Source: JALOLG01 sp963776935 | GTDB lineage: Bacteria; Actinomycetota; Acidimicrobiia; Acidimicrobiales; Ilumatobacteraceae | NCBI GenBank assembly: GCA_963776935.1 | Contig: CAVZOP010000014.1 | Span: 62,001 to 126,000, forward strand | Length of the DNA: 64,000 nt | Reading direction: 5' to 3' | In this document: positions 51,511 through 58,992 of the stretch, piece after piece | Layout of the letters: every line of letters starts with the position of its first letter | How positions within the stretch are numbered: position 1 is the stretch's first letter | Notes under the pieces: model-generated | Told to the model about the DNA's origin: nothing | Databases searched by the model: none | The model's input: only the letters and a program-made list of their open reading frames with translations | Program-made: the position numbers and the translations under genes

Positions 51511-52428
51511 ATGGCGAACGGCGTCGACCTGCGCCGCCTGCGGTACTTCGTGGCCGTGGCGGAGGAGTGCCACTTCGGGCGCGCCGCCGCCCGGCTCCAC
51601 ATGTCGACACCACCGCTGTCGCAACGCATCCGTGAGCTCGAGTCCGAGCTCGGCCTGACGCTGTTCGCGTGGACCTCACGGCGGGTCGAGCTGACGCCCG
51701 CCGGCGAGCGGCTGCTCGGCGAAGCCCGGCTCGTGCTCAGGGCGGCCGACGGCTTCGACCGCATGGCGGCGACGCTGGCGTCGGAGTTGGCATCCGAGCC
51801 GTCGGACATCGGGCTCGGCTTCTGCCACGGCAGCGAGGGCGGGGCGATGAACGCGCTGCGCCGGATGCTCGACCAACAACCTGAGGTCGGCGTGCGCCCG
51901 GCGGCGATGACGTCGCTGCACATCTTCGAGGCCCTGCGCAACGGCCGGATCTCGGTCGGCATCGTCCGCGGGCCGGTGATCGATCCCGACGTCATCGCCT
52001 CGGTGCCGCTCGCCGAGGTCCCCGTCGACCACGTCGTGGTGCCGCCCGATCATCGCCTGGCGACGTTCGACCGCGTCGAGATCACCGATCTCGAGGGCGA
52101 GCCGGTGCTGATCGTCGAACGCGACGACGTGCCGCGGGCCCACGACGAGATCACGAACTACTTCGCCGACATCGGCGTTCGCCCGCGGTGGATCGTGCAC
52201 GGTGCGACGCAGATCGAGCGGGTCTTCGACATGGTGTCCGTCGGGGCCGGCATCGGCTGGCTCAACACGTGGCAGGCCGAGCGCGAGTCGGGTCGGACCG
52301 ACGTCGCGATCCGACCCCTCGTACCCGTCGGCATGCACGACGTGTTCCGCATCGCCTGGCGCGCCGGCGACACCAGCCCCGCCACGGCGACCTGCGTCCG
52401 GGTCCTCCTCGAAGCCTGCGGCGCCTGA
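51511..52428 (+). CDS. LysR-family transcriptional regulator
   Basis: 305 residues. The helix-turn-helix occupies about residues 6-65 (YFVAVAEECHFGRAAARLHM, then STPPLSQRIRELESELGLTL), followed by the substrate-binding domain (for example ALRNGRISVGIVRGPVIDPD). LysR regulators act on a divergent promoter, here probably the LLM/hydrolase block at 44588-51435, in response to a pathway metabolite. The stop is followed 6 bases later by palindrome B3. Confidence 0.93.
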   Translation: MANGVDLRRLRYFVAVAEECHFGRAAARLHMSTPPLSQRIRELESELGLTLFAWTSRRVELTPAGERLLGEARLVLRAADGFDRMAATLASELASEPSDIGLGFCHGSEGGAMNALRRMLDQQPEVGVRPAAMTSLHIFEALRNGRISVGIVRGPVIDPDVIASVPLAEVPVDHVVVPPDHRLATFDRVEITDLEGEPVLIVERDDVPRAHDEITNYFADIGVRPRWIVHGATQIERVFDMVSVGAGIGWLNTWQAERESGRTDVAIRPLVPVGMHDVFRIAWRAGDTSPATATCVRVLLEACGA

Positions 52429-52433
52429 TCCCG

Positions 52434-52486
52434 CCGTTCTGTCTGCCTCAGATGAGCCTCCGGCTCATCTGAGGCAGACAGAACGG
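52434..52486. repeat. Intergenic palindrome, family B copy 3
   Basis: Perfect 25-base arms (52434-52458 and 52462-52486) with a 3-base loop, the longest palindrome seen in the window. Outer half shares TTCTGTCTGC with copies 1 and 2, while the inner half differs. It lies between the convergent stops at 52428 and 52491. Confidence 0.85.
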
Positions 52487-52490
52487 GATT

Positions 52491-53576
52491 TCAGAGGCGG
52501 ACGACGGCGCGGGCGACTTCGCCGGTGGCGAGGGCGCGGAAGCCGTCGTTGACCTCGTCGAGGGTGAGCGTGCGCGACACCATCGACTCGAGGTCGAGCA
52601 GGCCGCGGCGCCACAGCTCGACGTAGCGGGGGATGTCGACCTTCGGTTGCCCGCCTCCCATGAACACGCCGCGCAGCGACTTGCCGCGGCGGAAGTGGGT
52701 GGCGGGGACGGTGAGCTCGGCGTCGTCGGACATCACCCCGACGACGTACGCGGCACGGCCCGCGGCCGCCATGTCCATCGCCAAGGCGATCGTGGCGGGC
52801 CGCCCGACGACCTCGAAGGCGTGGTCGACACCGACGCCGGTGAGCCCGCGCACGGCCTCGACCGGGTCGACGTCCGACGCGTCGACCAGATCCGTCGCGC
52901 CGAGTCGACCGGCGAGCGGCAGCTTCTGCGGGTTGGCGTCGATCGCCACGATCCGTGCGGCGCCGGCGATGCGGGCACCCTGGATCACGTTGAGCCCGAC
53001 GCCACCACACCCGATCACGGCGACGGTGTCGCCCGGCGCGACGCGAGCGACGTGGAAGACCGCGCCCAGGCCGGTGACGACGGCGCACCCGAGGATCGCC
53101 GCCAGCTCCACGGGGACGTCGGCCGGAATCGCGATCACGCCCCGCTCGTCCATCAGCACCCGCTCGGCGAGTCCACCGACCCCGCCCATCGGCGTGACCA
53201 TGCGGCCGTCGGGGGTGGTGAGCCGGGGTCGTTCCCCGGCGGCGCGCCGGATCGCTTCCGGCCGGCGGCACTGACCGGGCTCGCCTCGGAGACACGGGGC
53301 ACACCCGCCGCAACCGGCCAGCAGGCAGGTGACGACCGGGTCCCCCACCGCCACCGAGTCGACCGCGGACCCGACCGCCTCGACCACACCGGCCGCCTCA
53401 TGGCCGAGCACCTGCGGGCGCGGCCGGACGAGCGTCCCGTCCAACCAGTGGAGGTCGCTGTGGCACAGCCCGCACGCCGCGATCCGGATGACGACCTCGT
53501 GCGGACCGGGCGTGTCGTGCTCGATGTCGTCGACGACGAGGTCGTCGGTGCCGTCGTGGAGGATCGCGGCCCGCAT
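52491..53576 (-). CDS. Zinc-dependent alcohol dehydrogenase
   Basis: 361 residues. Catalytic zinc ligands are in IAACGLCHSDLHWLDG and LGHEAAGVVEAVG, the structural zinc cysteines in CLLAGCGGCAPCLRGEPGQC, and the cofactor fold in VAVIGCGGVGLNVIQGARIA. Belongs to the class III/NDMA-type long-chain ADH group common in actinobacteria. It starts 8 bases after the dioxygenase stop, giving a two-gene operon with the intradiol dioxygenase. Oxidises an alcohol to an aldehyde or ketone; substrate unknown. Confidence 0.92.
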   Translation of the reverse strand: MRAAILHDGTDDLVVDDIEHDTPGPHEVVIRIAACGLCHSDLHWLDGTLVRPRPQVLGHEAAGVVEAVGSAVDSVAVGDPVVTCLLAGCGGCAPCLRGEPGQCRRPEAIRRAAGERPRLTTPDGRMVTPMGGVGGLAERVLMDERGVIAIPADVPVELAAILGCAVVTGLGAVFHVARVAPGDTVAVIGCGGVGLNVIQGARIAGAARIVAIDANPQKLPLAGRLGATDLVDASDVDPVEAVRGLTGVGVDHAFEVVGRPATIALAMDMAAAGRAAYVVGVMSDDAELTVPATHFRRGKSLRGVFMGGGQPKVDIPRYVELWRRGLLDLESMVSRTLTLDEVNDGFRALATGEVARAVVRL

Positions 53577-53584
53577 GCGCGCCG

Positions 53585-54415
53585 TCAGGCCGCGCGGTCG
53601 AGCACGAAGTCGAACGTCGTCGCCAACTCACCGTTCTCGTCGGGCGCGAACGTCGCGATCAGGCTCTCGCGCACGCCGAACACGGCGTCGTCGTAGAGGT
53701 AGTCGCTCTCGACGTCGAACACGTGGGTGATGAGATCCTTGTAGCCGGGCGCCTTCAACCACACATGGGTGTGGCCGGGCCGCATCCAGTTCCGGGCGTT
53801 GGCCTTGAGCAGCATGCCCACCGGCCCGTCGTACGGGATCGGATACGGAACGGGGCGAATGGTGCGGATCTCGTACTTGCCGTCGGCGTCGGTGCGGTAG
53901 ATGCCGCGCAGGTTCTCGGGCGTCTGCTCGTTGGGCTGCTGCACGGCGTAGAAGCCGTGCGACGCGTTCTGCCAGCAGTCGAGCACGGCCCCTTCGATCG
54001 GCTTGCCGTCGACATCGGTGACGGTGCCGCGGATCACGACGCGGTCACCGTCGTCGGGATCGACGAGCATCGACTCACCGTTGGCGCGCTCGGGCGATCC
54101 GGGCACGTAGAACGGTCCGAGCACGGTGTTCTCCGTGCTCCCGTCGACACCGCTGTACGTCAGCATCTCGACGAGCGTCGATACGCCGAGCGTGTCCGAC
54201 AGCAGGATCCACTCCTGGCGCGTGTCGTCGCACATCTGGCCGGTCGCGGTGAGGAACTTGATCGCCGCGAACCACTCGTCGCGTTGCAGGTTGACCTCCC
54301 GCACGAACGCGTGGAGGTGCCGCACGGCGGCCTCCATGACCTCTTTGAGCCGCTCGTTCGGAGCGCCGGCGTACCGGCCGAGCACTTCCTCGACGAGCTC
54401 ATCGGGAGCTGACAT
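53585..54415 (-). CDS. Intradiol ring-cleavage dioxygenase (hydroxyquinol/catechol 1,2-dioxygenase type)
   Basis: 276 residues. Candidate ferric ligands are visible: Y156 in ASHGFYAVQQ, Y191 in PVPYPIPYDGP, and H215 and H217 in RPGHTHVWLK. The N-terminal helical dimerisation domain ends in LGPFYVPGSPERANGESMLV, which resembles the hydroxyquinol 1,2-dioxygenase group more than chlorocatechol enzymes. It opens an aromatic ring between the two hydroxyls (ortho cleavage). The tail FAPDENGELATTFDFVLDRA is complete. Cotranscribed with the ADH; a deleted hydratase gene lies upstream. Confidence 0.9.
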   Translation of the reverse strand: MSAPDELVEEVLGRYAGAPNERLKEVMEAAVRHLHAFVREVNLQRDEWFAAIKFLTATGQMCDDTRQEWILLSDTLGVSTLVEMLTYSGVDGSTENTVLGPFYVPGSPERANGESMLVDPDDGDRVVIRGTVTDVDGKPIEGAVLDCWQNASHGFYAVQQPNEQTPENLRGIYRTDADGKYEIRTIRPVPYPIPYDGPVGMLLKANARNWMRPGHTHVWLKAPGYKDLITHVFDVESDYLYDDAVFGVRESLIATFAPDENGELATTFDFVLDRAA

Positions 54416-54531
54416 TGCTGGTCCTCCTCGATCGGGGCGTTCCGTGCGCGATCGGCGCAGGCCTAGAAGTTACGCGGCGCACCCGGCACCGAATGCAGTC
54501 GACGTTCGCCAGGCGGGTATCAGCCGGCCGA

Positions 54532-54932
54532 TCACACCGCACGGACGACGACCGTGCCGAGCTCGGAGTAGTGGGCGGCGGCTCTCGTCCCGGCCGCGAG
54601 TGGGAACGCGTCGGTGAGCGCCCCCGCCAGCACGATCCAGCCGGCCTCGATCCGGCGACCCCGCCCGGCGAGGTGGTTGGCGAGCAGGGCGACGCATTCG
54701 GCGGGGTCGCCGAGCAGCGCCTCACCGGTGGCGCTGGCGACCGTCGCCCCGTCGATCTCGAAGACGCAGTCGACCAGCCGCAGGTCGATGTCGCCCGCAC
54801 CCGCCACGTCGGATCCGACCACGAACCGAGCACCGACAACCCATCGGTCTGGCCCGTGATCGCCGCCACCTCGACGCGCCGGTCGGCCGCGTCGAGCAGG
54901 TACGCGACCCAGCGGTCGATGTCGAGCGTCAT
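54532..54932 (-). pseudogene. Internally deleted 2-keto-4-pentenoate hydratase-family gene
   Basis: The first about 34 residues match the hydratase N-terminus (IDRWVAYLLDAADRRVEV). In a different frame the last about 100 match the C-terminus (RFVVGSDVAGAGDIDLRLVD, then ECVALLANHLAGRGRRIEAG, AGWIVLAGALTDAFPLAAGT). Roughly 120-130 central residues, including the metal-binding acids, are missing. This is therefore a deletion pseudogene, not a simple frameshift. The intact relative is at 24333. It sits upstream of the intradiol dioxygenase gene. Confidence 0.72.
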
Positions 54933-54959
54933 CGTCGAGACGAAGTCACCGGTGCGCCA

Positions 54960-55664
54960 TCACCAGGTCGCGCCCTCGACGGCGTCCCAGCAGCGGCGCG
55001 TCAGCTCGGCGCCGGCGAAGTAGGCAGCGCGCGCCGAACGGCGCTTCTCGTCGGTGTCGAGGTATCGCTCGGCGAACTCGCCGACGTGGCCACCGTGCTC
55101 CTCGTCGACGGTGATGTGGATCGTGTGGAACGCGTAGTCGTCGGGTTGGAGGACGTCGGTGTAGTGCTCCCGGAAGCCCTTGACGGCTTTGATGTAGGCG
55201 TCGGGGATCTGGTTCTCGATGCCGAGGATGGCGCCGAACTGGAACTCGTGCCACGGGCGCTGGTGGGCGAGGTTGTAGAGCAGGCTCTCGGATGCGACCG
55301 CCGCGACGTTGGGGGTGGCCTCGGTGATGACGGTGTCGGGGGCGCCGAGGGCACGGGTGAACTCGAACAACCAGTGCAGGTGGCTGTGACCCGACTTCGA
55401 CTGGGTGCCGAGCACCTCCTCACTGATGTTCTCGATCAGGGCGTCGGTCATCTCGTACGGCACCCGCGCCAACCAGATGGAGAGGAACCGGCGGGTGTGG
55501 TACGTGACGCCCCAGTAGTGCTGGCGGGCCCACCCGACGAGCTCCTGCGGTGTGGCTTCTCCGGCCGCGACGCGTTCGACCCAGTCCGCCTTGTCGAGCG
55601 TGCGGCCCGATGCGAACAGTTCCGCGCGGATGTCCTGCACGAACGCCTCACCATCGAAGCTCAT
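54960..55664 (-). CDS. PqqC/TenA-like (heme-oxygenase fold) iron-containing redox protein
   Basis: 234 residues, all helical. Candidate iron ligands include E residues in IENISEEVLGTQSKSGHSHL and IHITVDEEHGGHVGEFAERY, and His in HYWGVTYHTRRFLSIWLARV. The closest general match is the CADD/PqqC-like family, whose members oxidise a small cofactor or aromatic amine. The ATG at 55664 has GAGGGGAC 8 bases upstream. Its place next to a ring-cleavage dioxygenase suggests a catabolic or cofactor role. Substrate unknown. Confidence 0.8.
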   Translation of the reverse strand: MSFDGEAFVQDIRAELFASGRTLDKADWVERVAAGEATPQELVGWARQHYWGVTYHTRRFLSIWLARVPYEMTDALIENISEEVLGTQSKSGHSHLHWLFEFTRALGAPDTVITEATPNVAAVASESLLYNLAHQRPWHEFQFGAILGIENQIPDAYIKAVKGFREHYTDVLQPDDYAFHTIHITVDEEHGGHVGEFAERYLDTDEKRRSARAAYFAGAELTRRCWDAVEGATW

Positions 55665-55817
55665 GTCGAAGTCCCCTCTCGAACCGCGGGCCGTCCCCGA
55701 CGTGCCCTGCAGCCCGCGACCTTGCCACGCCGCCGACCACGGCGGAAGCGTGCCGTTGCGCAAAGTCGAACGATGGCCGACGAGAACCTTGTGGCGCGTT
55801 CAGCGCTCGCGGAGCGC

Positions 55818-56588
55818 CTACGGCGTCGGCAATGTGACCGGCGTGGCGTCGACCAGGGGGCTGACATCAGCCCGCACCGTCGCGATCGCCCCGTTTTGGG
55901 TCGACACGTACGTGATCGAACGCAGCGTCGTGCCGTCGATCTCGAGCGCCACGTCGACGGGACCGTCGCCCGCCAGCGAGAGCGCCGACGCCGGATAGGT
56001 GCCCGTGAGCACGATCGGACCGTTGCCGTAGGACGTGAGGGCGACGGCGGTCGGGGTGCGCAGGGCACCGACCGGATCGACCGCCGGCGCCGGCTCGTCG
56101 AGCTCGGCCCAGTTGCCGTCGGAGAACACCCAGGTGCCGTCGGGCGTGATCGCGTACGAGACCGTCGACCCGCCGGTGGTGACGTTGACTCGTGTCCCTT
56201 CGCCGACACGATCGCCTTCGGCGGTGATGGCGACGACGTCACCGACGGTCGCCGTCGTGACGAAGTGGTAGCCGCCCGCGATCGCGTCGAACGACGAGGT
56301 CAACAACGCCAGCGGGTCCGGCGGGGGTGCCGTCGTGGCCGGCGCCTCGGTGGCCGCCGGGACGATCGGCGCGGCGGTGTCGAGTGGGATCGCGATCGTC
56401 GTCGGAACGGACTCGCCCACCGGCTGGCTCGTCGGGACGAGTGGCGGCGCCGATGTCGCGCTGCTCTTCTCGTCGGTGCAGCCCGCGGTGAGCCCGACGA
56501 CGAGCCAGAGCGCGACGTGCCGCCGCCAGGGACGGCAGCACTCGCGTCGGACGAACGGGCCGACTGGCGACCCGCTCTGTTCAGTCAT
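55818..56588 (-). CDS. Lipoprotein with LppX/LprG-like domain
   Basis: 256 residues. A lipoprotein signal with long cationic N-region (RRECCRPWRRH) ends in the lipobox LTAGC, followed by a Pro/Ala/Thr-rich linker and a beta-rich domain (FDAIAGGYHFVTTATVGDVV onward) resembling LppX/LprG lipid carriers. ATG 56588 overlaps the stop of the hypothetical gene, so the two are coupled. The second start at 56597 (MVAMTEQ) is also possible. Anchored to the outer leaflet of the cytoplasmic membrane. Confidence 0.72.
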   Translation of the reverse strand: MTEQSGSPVGPFVRRECCRPWRRHVALWLVVGLTAGCTDEKSSATSAPPLVPTSQPVGESVPTTIAIPLDTAAPIVPAATEAPATTAPPPDPLALLTSSFDAIAGGYHFVTTATVGDVVAITAEGDRVGEGTRVNVTTGGSTVSYAITPDGTWVFSDGNWAELDEPAPAVDPVGALRTPTAVALTSYGNGPIVLTGTYPASALSLAGDGPVDVALEIDGTTLRSITYVSTQNGAIATVRADVSPLVDATPVTLPTP

Positions 56589-57120
56589 CGCCACCATTGT
56601 GGCGCTGGTTCCCGCGATCTTCGTCGCCGCCTCGGCTGCTCCCGTCACGGGAGTCGTCGTGATGCGAGCCGTCGTCACGACCGTCGCCGCGATGCTCGTC
56701 GCGGTCACCGCGGTCGCCGCGGTCGCCGGTGTCGGCGTCCTCCGCGATCTCGGTGTTGACCGCCGGAGCACCGGCGTCGCAATGGATGCGATCGTCGGCG
56801 CCGACCTGGAGCTGGCCATCGTCGTCACGGACGTTGATGCGCACCGACTCACCAGTGGCGAAGCGAACGCCGACTCCGTGCTCGCCGGACCCGATCTCGG
56901 CACCCTCGGGTGACGCGGAGACGTCGGTGATGGAGCCGTCTTCACCGACGGTGTAGTTGATCGTCGCGTTCGTGCCGTCGCAGAGCATGCCGCTCCACGA
57001 GTGGGCGCCGACAGCGTCGCCGTCAGGGACTTCGGCACCCTTGATGCGCGACAGCCCGATGCTCAGGTTGGCCGAGGTGTGGTTCTCACTGGTGCGCAGT
57101 AACGAGACCGTAATATTACG
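56581..57120 (-). CDS. Hypothetical protein with Asp/Arg/Gly-rich C-terminal tail, start uncertain
   Basis: The frame encodes LLRTSENHTSANLSIGLSRI, a beta-rich segment (AHSWSGMLCDGTNATINYTV, then DGSITDVSASPEGAEIGSGE) and a low-complexity tail of D, G and R (for example DTGDRGDRGDRDEHRGDGRD). No ATG, GTG or TTG occurs in frame between the LLM stop and M-L-C-D-G near 56983, so the true start is unclear (ATT or a missing upstream exon-like part). The stop overlaps the lipoprotein start by 8 bases, which argues it is translated. Unrecognised family, perhaps the C-terminal part of a longer gene. Confidence 0.45.
   Translation of the reverse strand, partial: RNITVSLLRTSENHTSANLSIGLSRIKGAEVPDGDAVGAHSWSGMLCDGTNATINYTVGEDGSITDVSASPEGAEIGSGEHGVGVRFATGESVRINVRDDDGQLQVGADDRIHCDAGAPAVNTEIAEDADTGDRGDRGDRDEHRGDGRDDGSHHDDSRDGSSRGGDEDRGNQRHNGGDD
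57109..57120. promoter_or_regulatory. AT-rich perfect palindrome
   Basis: CGTAATATTACG, a perfect 12-base palindrome in a strongly GC-rich context, just downstream of the LLM stop at 57164 and at the apparent start of the hypothetical frame. It could be an operator or -10 region. Confidence 0.35.
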
Positions 57121-57163
57121 CCCAGCAATACTCGGCGTGGTCGGACGACCCCGATCGTCACCC

Positions 57164-58222
57164 TCAGTCGGCGCGGATCTGCGCCAGCAGGTGGCGCAGC
57201 GTGTCGCCGTCACCCGTGCCGACGACCGGGATCGAGAACTCGATCCGGTCGACTCGCGTGCGGTACCGCTGGCGGAGTTGATCGGCGATCGTGCCGTGCG
57301 TCCCGACCGTTGCGACCGTGTGGAACATCTCGTCGTCCACGAGTGCCGACAGTTCGTCCCACCGGTGCGCCTTCGACAGCGCGGCGGCCTGCTCCGCTTG
57401 TTCATCCCATCCGTGAAGGGCGAACACGCGGCGGTACGCGGGAGTCGACAGGTAGAACGCCACGCGCGCCCGCACGGTCTCGCTCACCCGGGCGAGCGAG
57501 GCCTCGTCGGGCGCCGTGGCAACGAGCGGCTTCATGCAGAACTCGATGTCGGCCAGCGCCCGGCCGCCCGCGACCGCACCGCGCTCGACCGCCGGCTTGA
57601 CGCTCTCGTCGATGAAGCGGGTCGTGCAGATCGGATGGAGGCGCACGCCGTCGGCGAGCTCGCCGGCCACGCCGCACATGTTCGGGCCGATCGCCGCAAC
57701 GTGGATCGGGATGTCGGGGTGGGCGATCGGACCGGGATCGAACAACGGCACCATCAGGCTGAGGTCGTAGTGCTCGCTCTCGAACCGCAGCGGCTCGCCG
57801 TTCTGCCAGCACCGCCACACGGCCCGGATGGCGCCGACCGTGTCGCGCATCCACGGCGCCGGCGCGTGCCACTCCATCCCGAATCGCCGGCGGACGTGTC
57901 CACGGACCTGTGTGCCGAGGCCGAGCGTGAACCGGCCACCCGACAGCCGCTGCAGCGTCCAGGCCGACATGGCAGTGACGGTCGGGCTCCTCGGGAACGC
58001 CATCGCCACCGAGGTCGCCAGCCCGATCCGGGTGGTGCTCGACGCCCCGAGGGCGAGCAGTTGGTACGGATCCCACTTCGTCTCCTCGACGAGCACGGTG
58101 TCGAGGCCGAGCGCCTCGGCCTGCGCGGCTCCCGCTGCGAACGCCGTCGGGTCGAGCGGTGCTTCCGGCTCGCGTAGGCCCGGATCGAGCTTTCCGAGCG
58201 GGAGCAACGACTCGACCTTCAC
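57164..58222 (-). CDS. LLM class F420-dependent oxidoreductase
   Basis: 352 residues. Features of the TIGR03617 (MSMEG_2256-like) F420 branch: EALGLDTVLVEETKWDPYQL, LATSVAMAFPRSPTVTAMSA and the signature LSGGRFTLGLGTQVRGHVRR. Overlaps the cyclase stop (ATGA), so it is coupled to the cyclase and follows it. Five LLM genes in the window belong to at least three branches, so this is not a single expansion. Confidence 0.9.
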   Translation of the reverse strand: MKVESLLPLGKLDPGLREPEAPLDPTAFAAGAAQAEALGLDTVLVEETKWDPYQLLALGASSTTRIGLATSVAMAFPRSPTVTAMSAWTLQRLSGGRFTLGLGTQVRGHVRRRFGMEWHAPAPWMRDTVGAIRAVWRCWQNGEPLRFESEHYDLSLMVPLFDPGPIAHPDIPIHVAAIGPNMCGVAGELADGVRLHPICTTRFIDESVKPAVERGAVAGGRALADIEFCMKPLVATAPDEASLARVSETVRARVAFYLSTPAYRRVFALHGWDEQAEQAAALSKAHRWDELSALVDDEMFHTVATVGTHGTIADQLRQRYRTRVDRIEFSIPVVGTGDGDTLRHLLAQIRAD

Positions 58223-58908
58223 GACGCCGGCGCTCCTCCCCCGATCGTGGCGAAGGCCCGCACCGTGAACGTGCCGGCACCTTCGATCTTCGGCGGGACC
58301 GCCGTGAACGTGAACTCCCGGTCGGGCAACGCCGCCAGGCCGGTGAGGTGCTCGATGATCGGGATGCCGGCGGCCAGCAGGATCGAGTGCACCGGCCGTT
58401 CAGGAGTCGACGTGCCGTCGATGTTCAGCGAGTCGATGCCGACGCAGGCGACATCGGCGGCAACGAGCGCCTCGGCGGACGCCGCGGACAGGTGCGGATG
58501 GCCCGCCAGGTACGCATCGGTTCCGAAGTGGGCGGAGTGGTCGGTACGCACCAACACCGCGTGCCCGGCGAGACCCGCCACCTCATCGGGCGCCAGATCG
58601 ATGGTGGCGATGCCACGACGGTCGAGGCAGACGGCGGGCACCGCCGCCACCCGTTCCAGCGGGAGCTCGGTGAGATCGTGACCGTCCGCGTACCGGTGGA
58701 ACGGCACGTCGAGATAGGTGCCCGTGTTCGTGCACATCGTCACGACGCCGATGTGGAACGTGATGCCGGGCCCGTACACCTGCTCGGCGATGTCGCGCGA
58801 CAGGTGGGTCGCGACGATCGGGACGGGCAGGCCTGGATACGTCACCATCCCCGCCGTGATCCGATGGCTGAGATCGATCAATCGCGTGCCGGCGTTCGTG
58901 GCTCCCAT
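58219..58908 (-). CDS. Cyclase-family (kynurenine-formamidase-like) metal-dependent hydrolase, variant metal motif
   Basis: 229 residues. The cyclase metal motif HxGTHxDxPxH reads NTGTYLDVPFH (in VTMCTNTGTYLDVPFHRYAD): the first and second histidines are N and Y, while D and the last H remain. Other features are intact (AVLVRTDHSAHFGTDAYLAG, VACVGIDSLNIDGTS). This NTGTY form appears in a recognised sub-branch whose chemistry may differ from formamide hydrolysis. Coupled with the LLM downstream. Divergent from the third dioxygenase gene. Confidence 0.82.
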   Translation of the reverse strand: MGATNAGTRLIDLSHRITAGMVTYPGLPVPIVATHLSRDIAEQVYGPGITFHIGVVTMCTNTGTYLDVPFHRYADGHDLTELPLERVAAVPAVCLDRRGIATIDLAPDEVAGLAGHAVLVRTDHSAHFGTDAYLAGHPHLSAASAEALVAADVACVGIDSLNIDGTSTPERPVHSILLAAGIPIIEHLTGLAALPDREFTFTAVPPKIEGAGTFTVRAFATIGGGAPAS

Positions 58909-58927
58909 GCGAGCGACCGTAGTTCGG

Positions 58928-58966
58928 CGAGCCCGCCGATCGAGCCCGCCGATCGAGCCTGCCGAT
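58928..58966. repeat. Three tandem 13-base repeats in a divergent promoter
   Basis: CGAGCCCGCCGAT at 58928-58940 and 58941-58953, and CGAGCCTGCCGAT at 58954-58966. It lies between the start of the cyclase (58908, minus) and the third dioxygenase (58993, plus). Could be an operator array or a slippage-prone repeat. Confidence 0.7.
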
Positions 58967-58992
58967 CGTATTGGCGTGATTGAATCGGCGCC

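Noticed and set aside
57109..57120. TAATATTAC as a rolling-circle replication nick site
   Set aside because: The nonanucleotide matches CRESS-virus origins, but there is no stem of the right form, no Rep gene and no phage or plasmid gene nearby. Coincidence or an ordinary operator is more likely.
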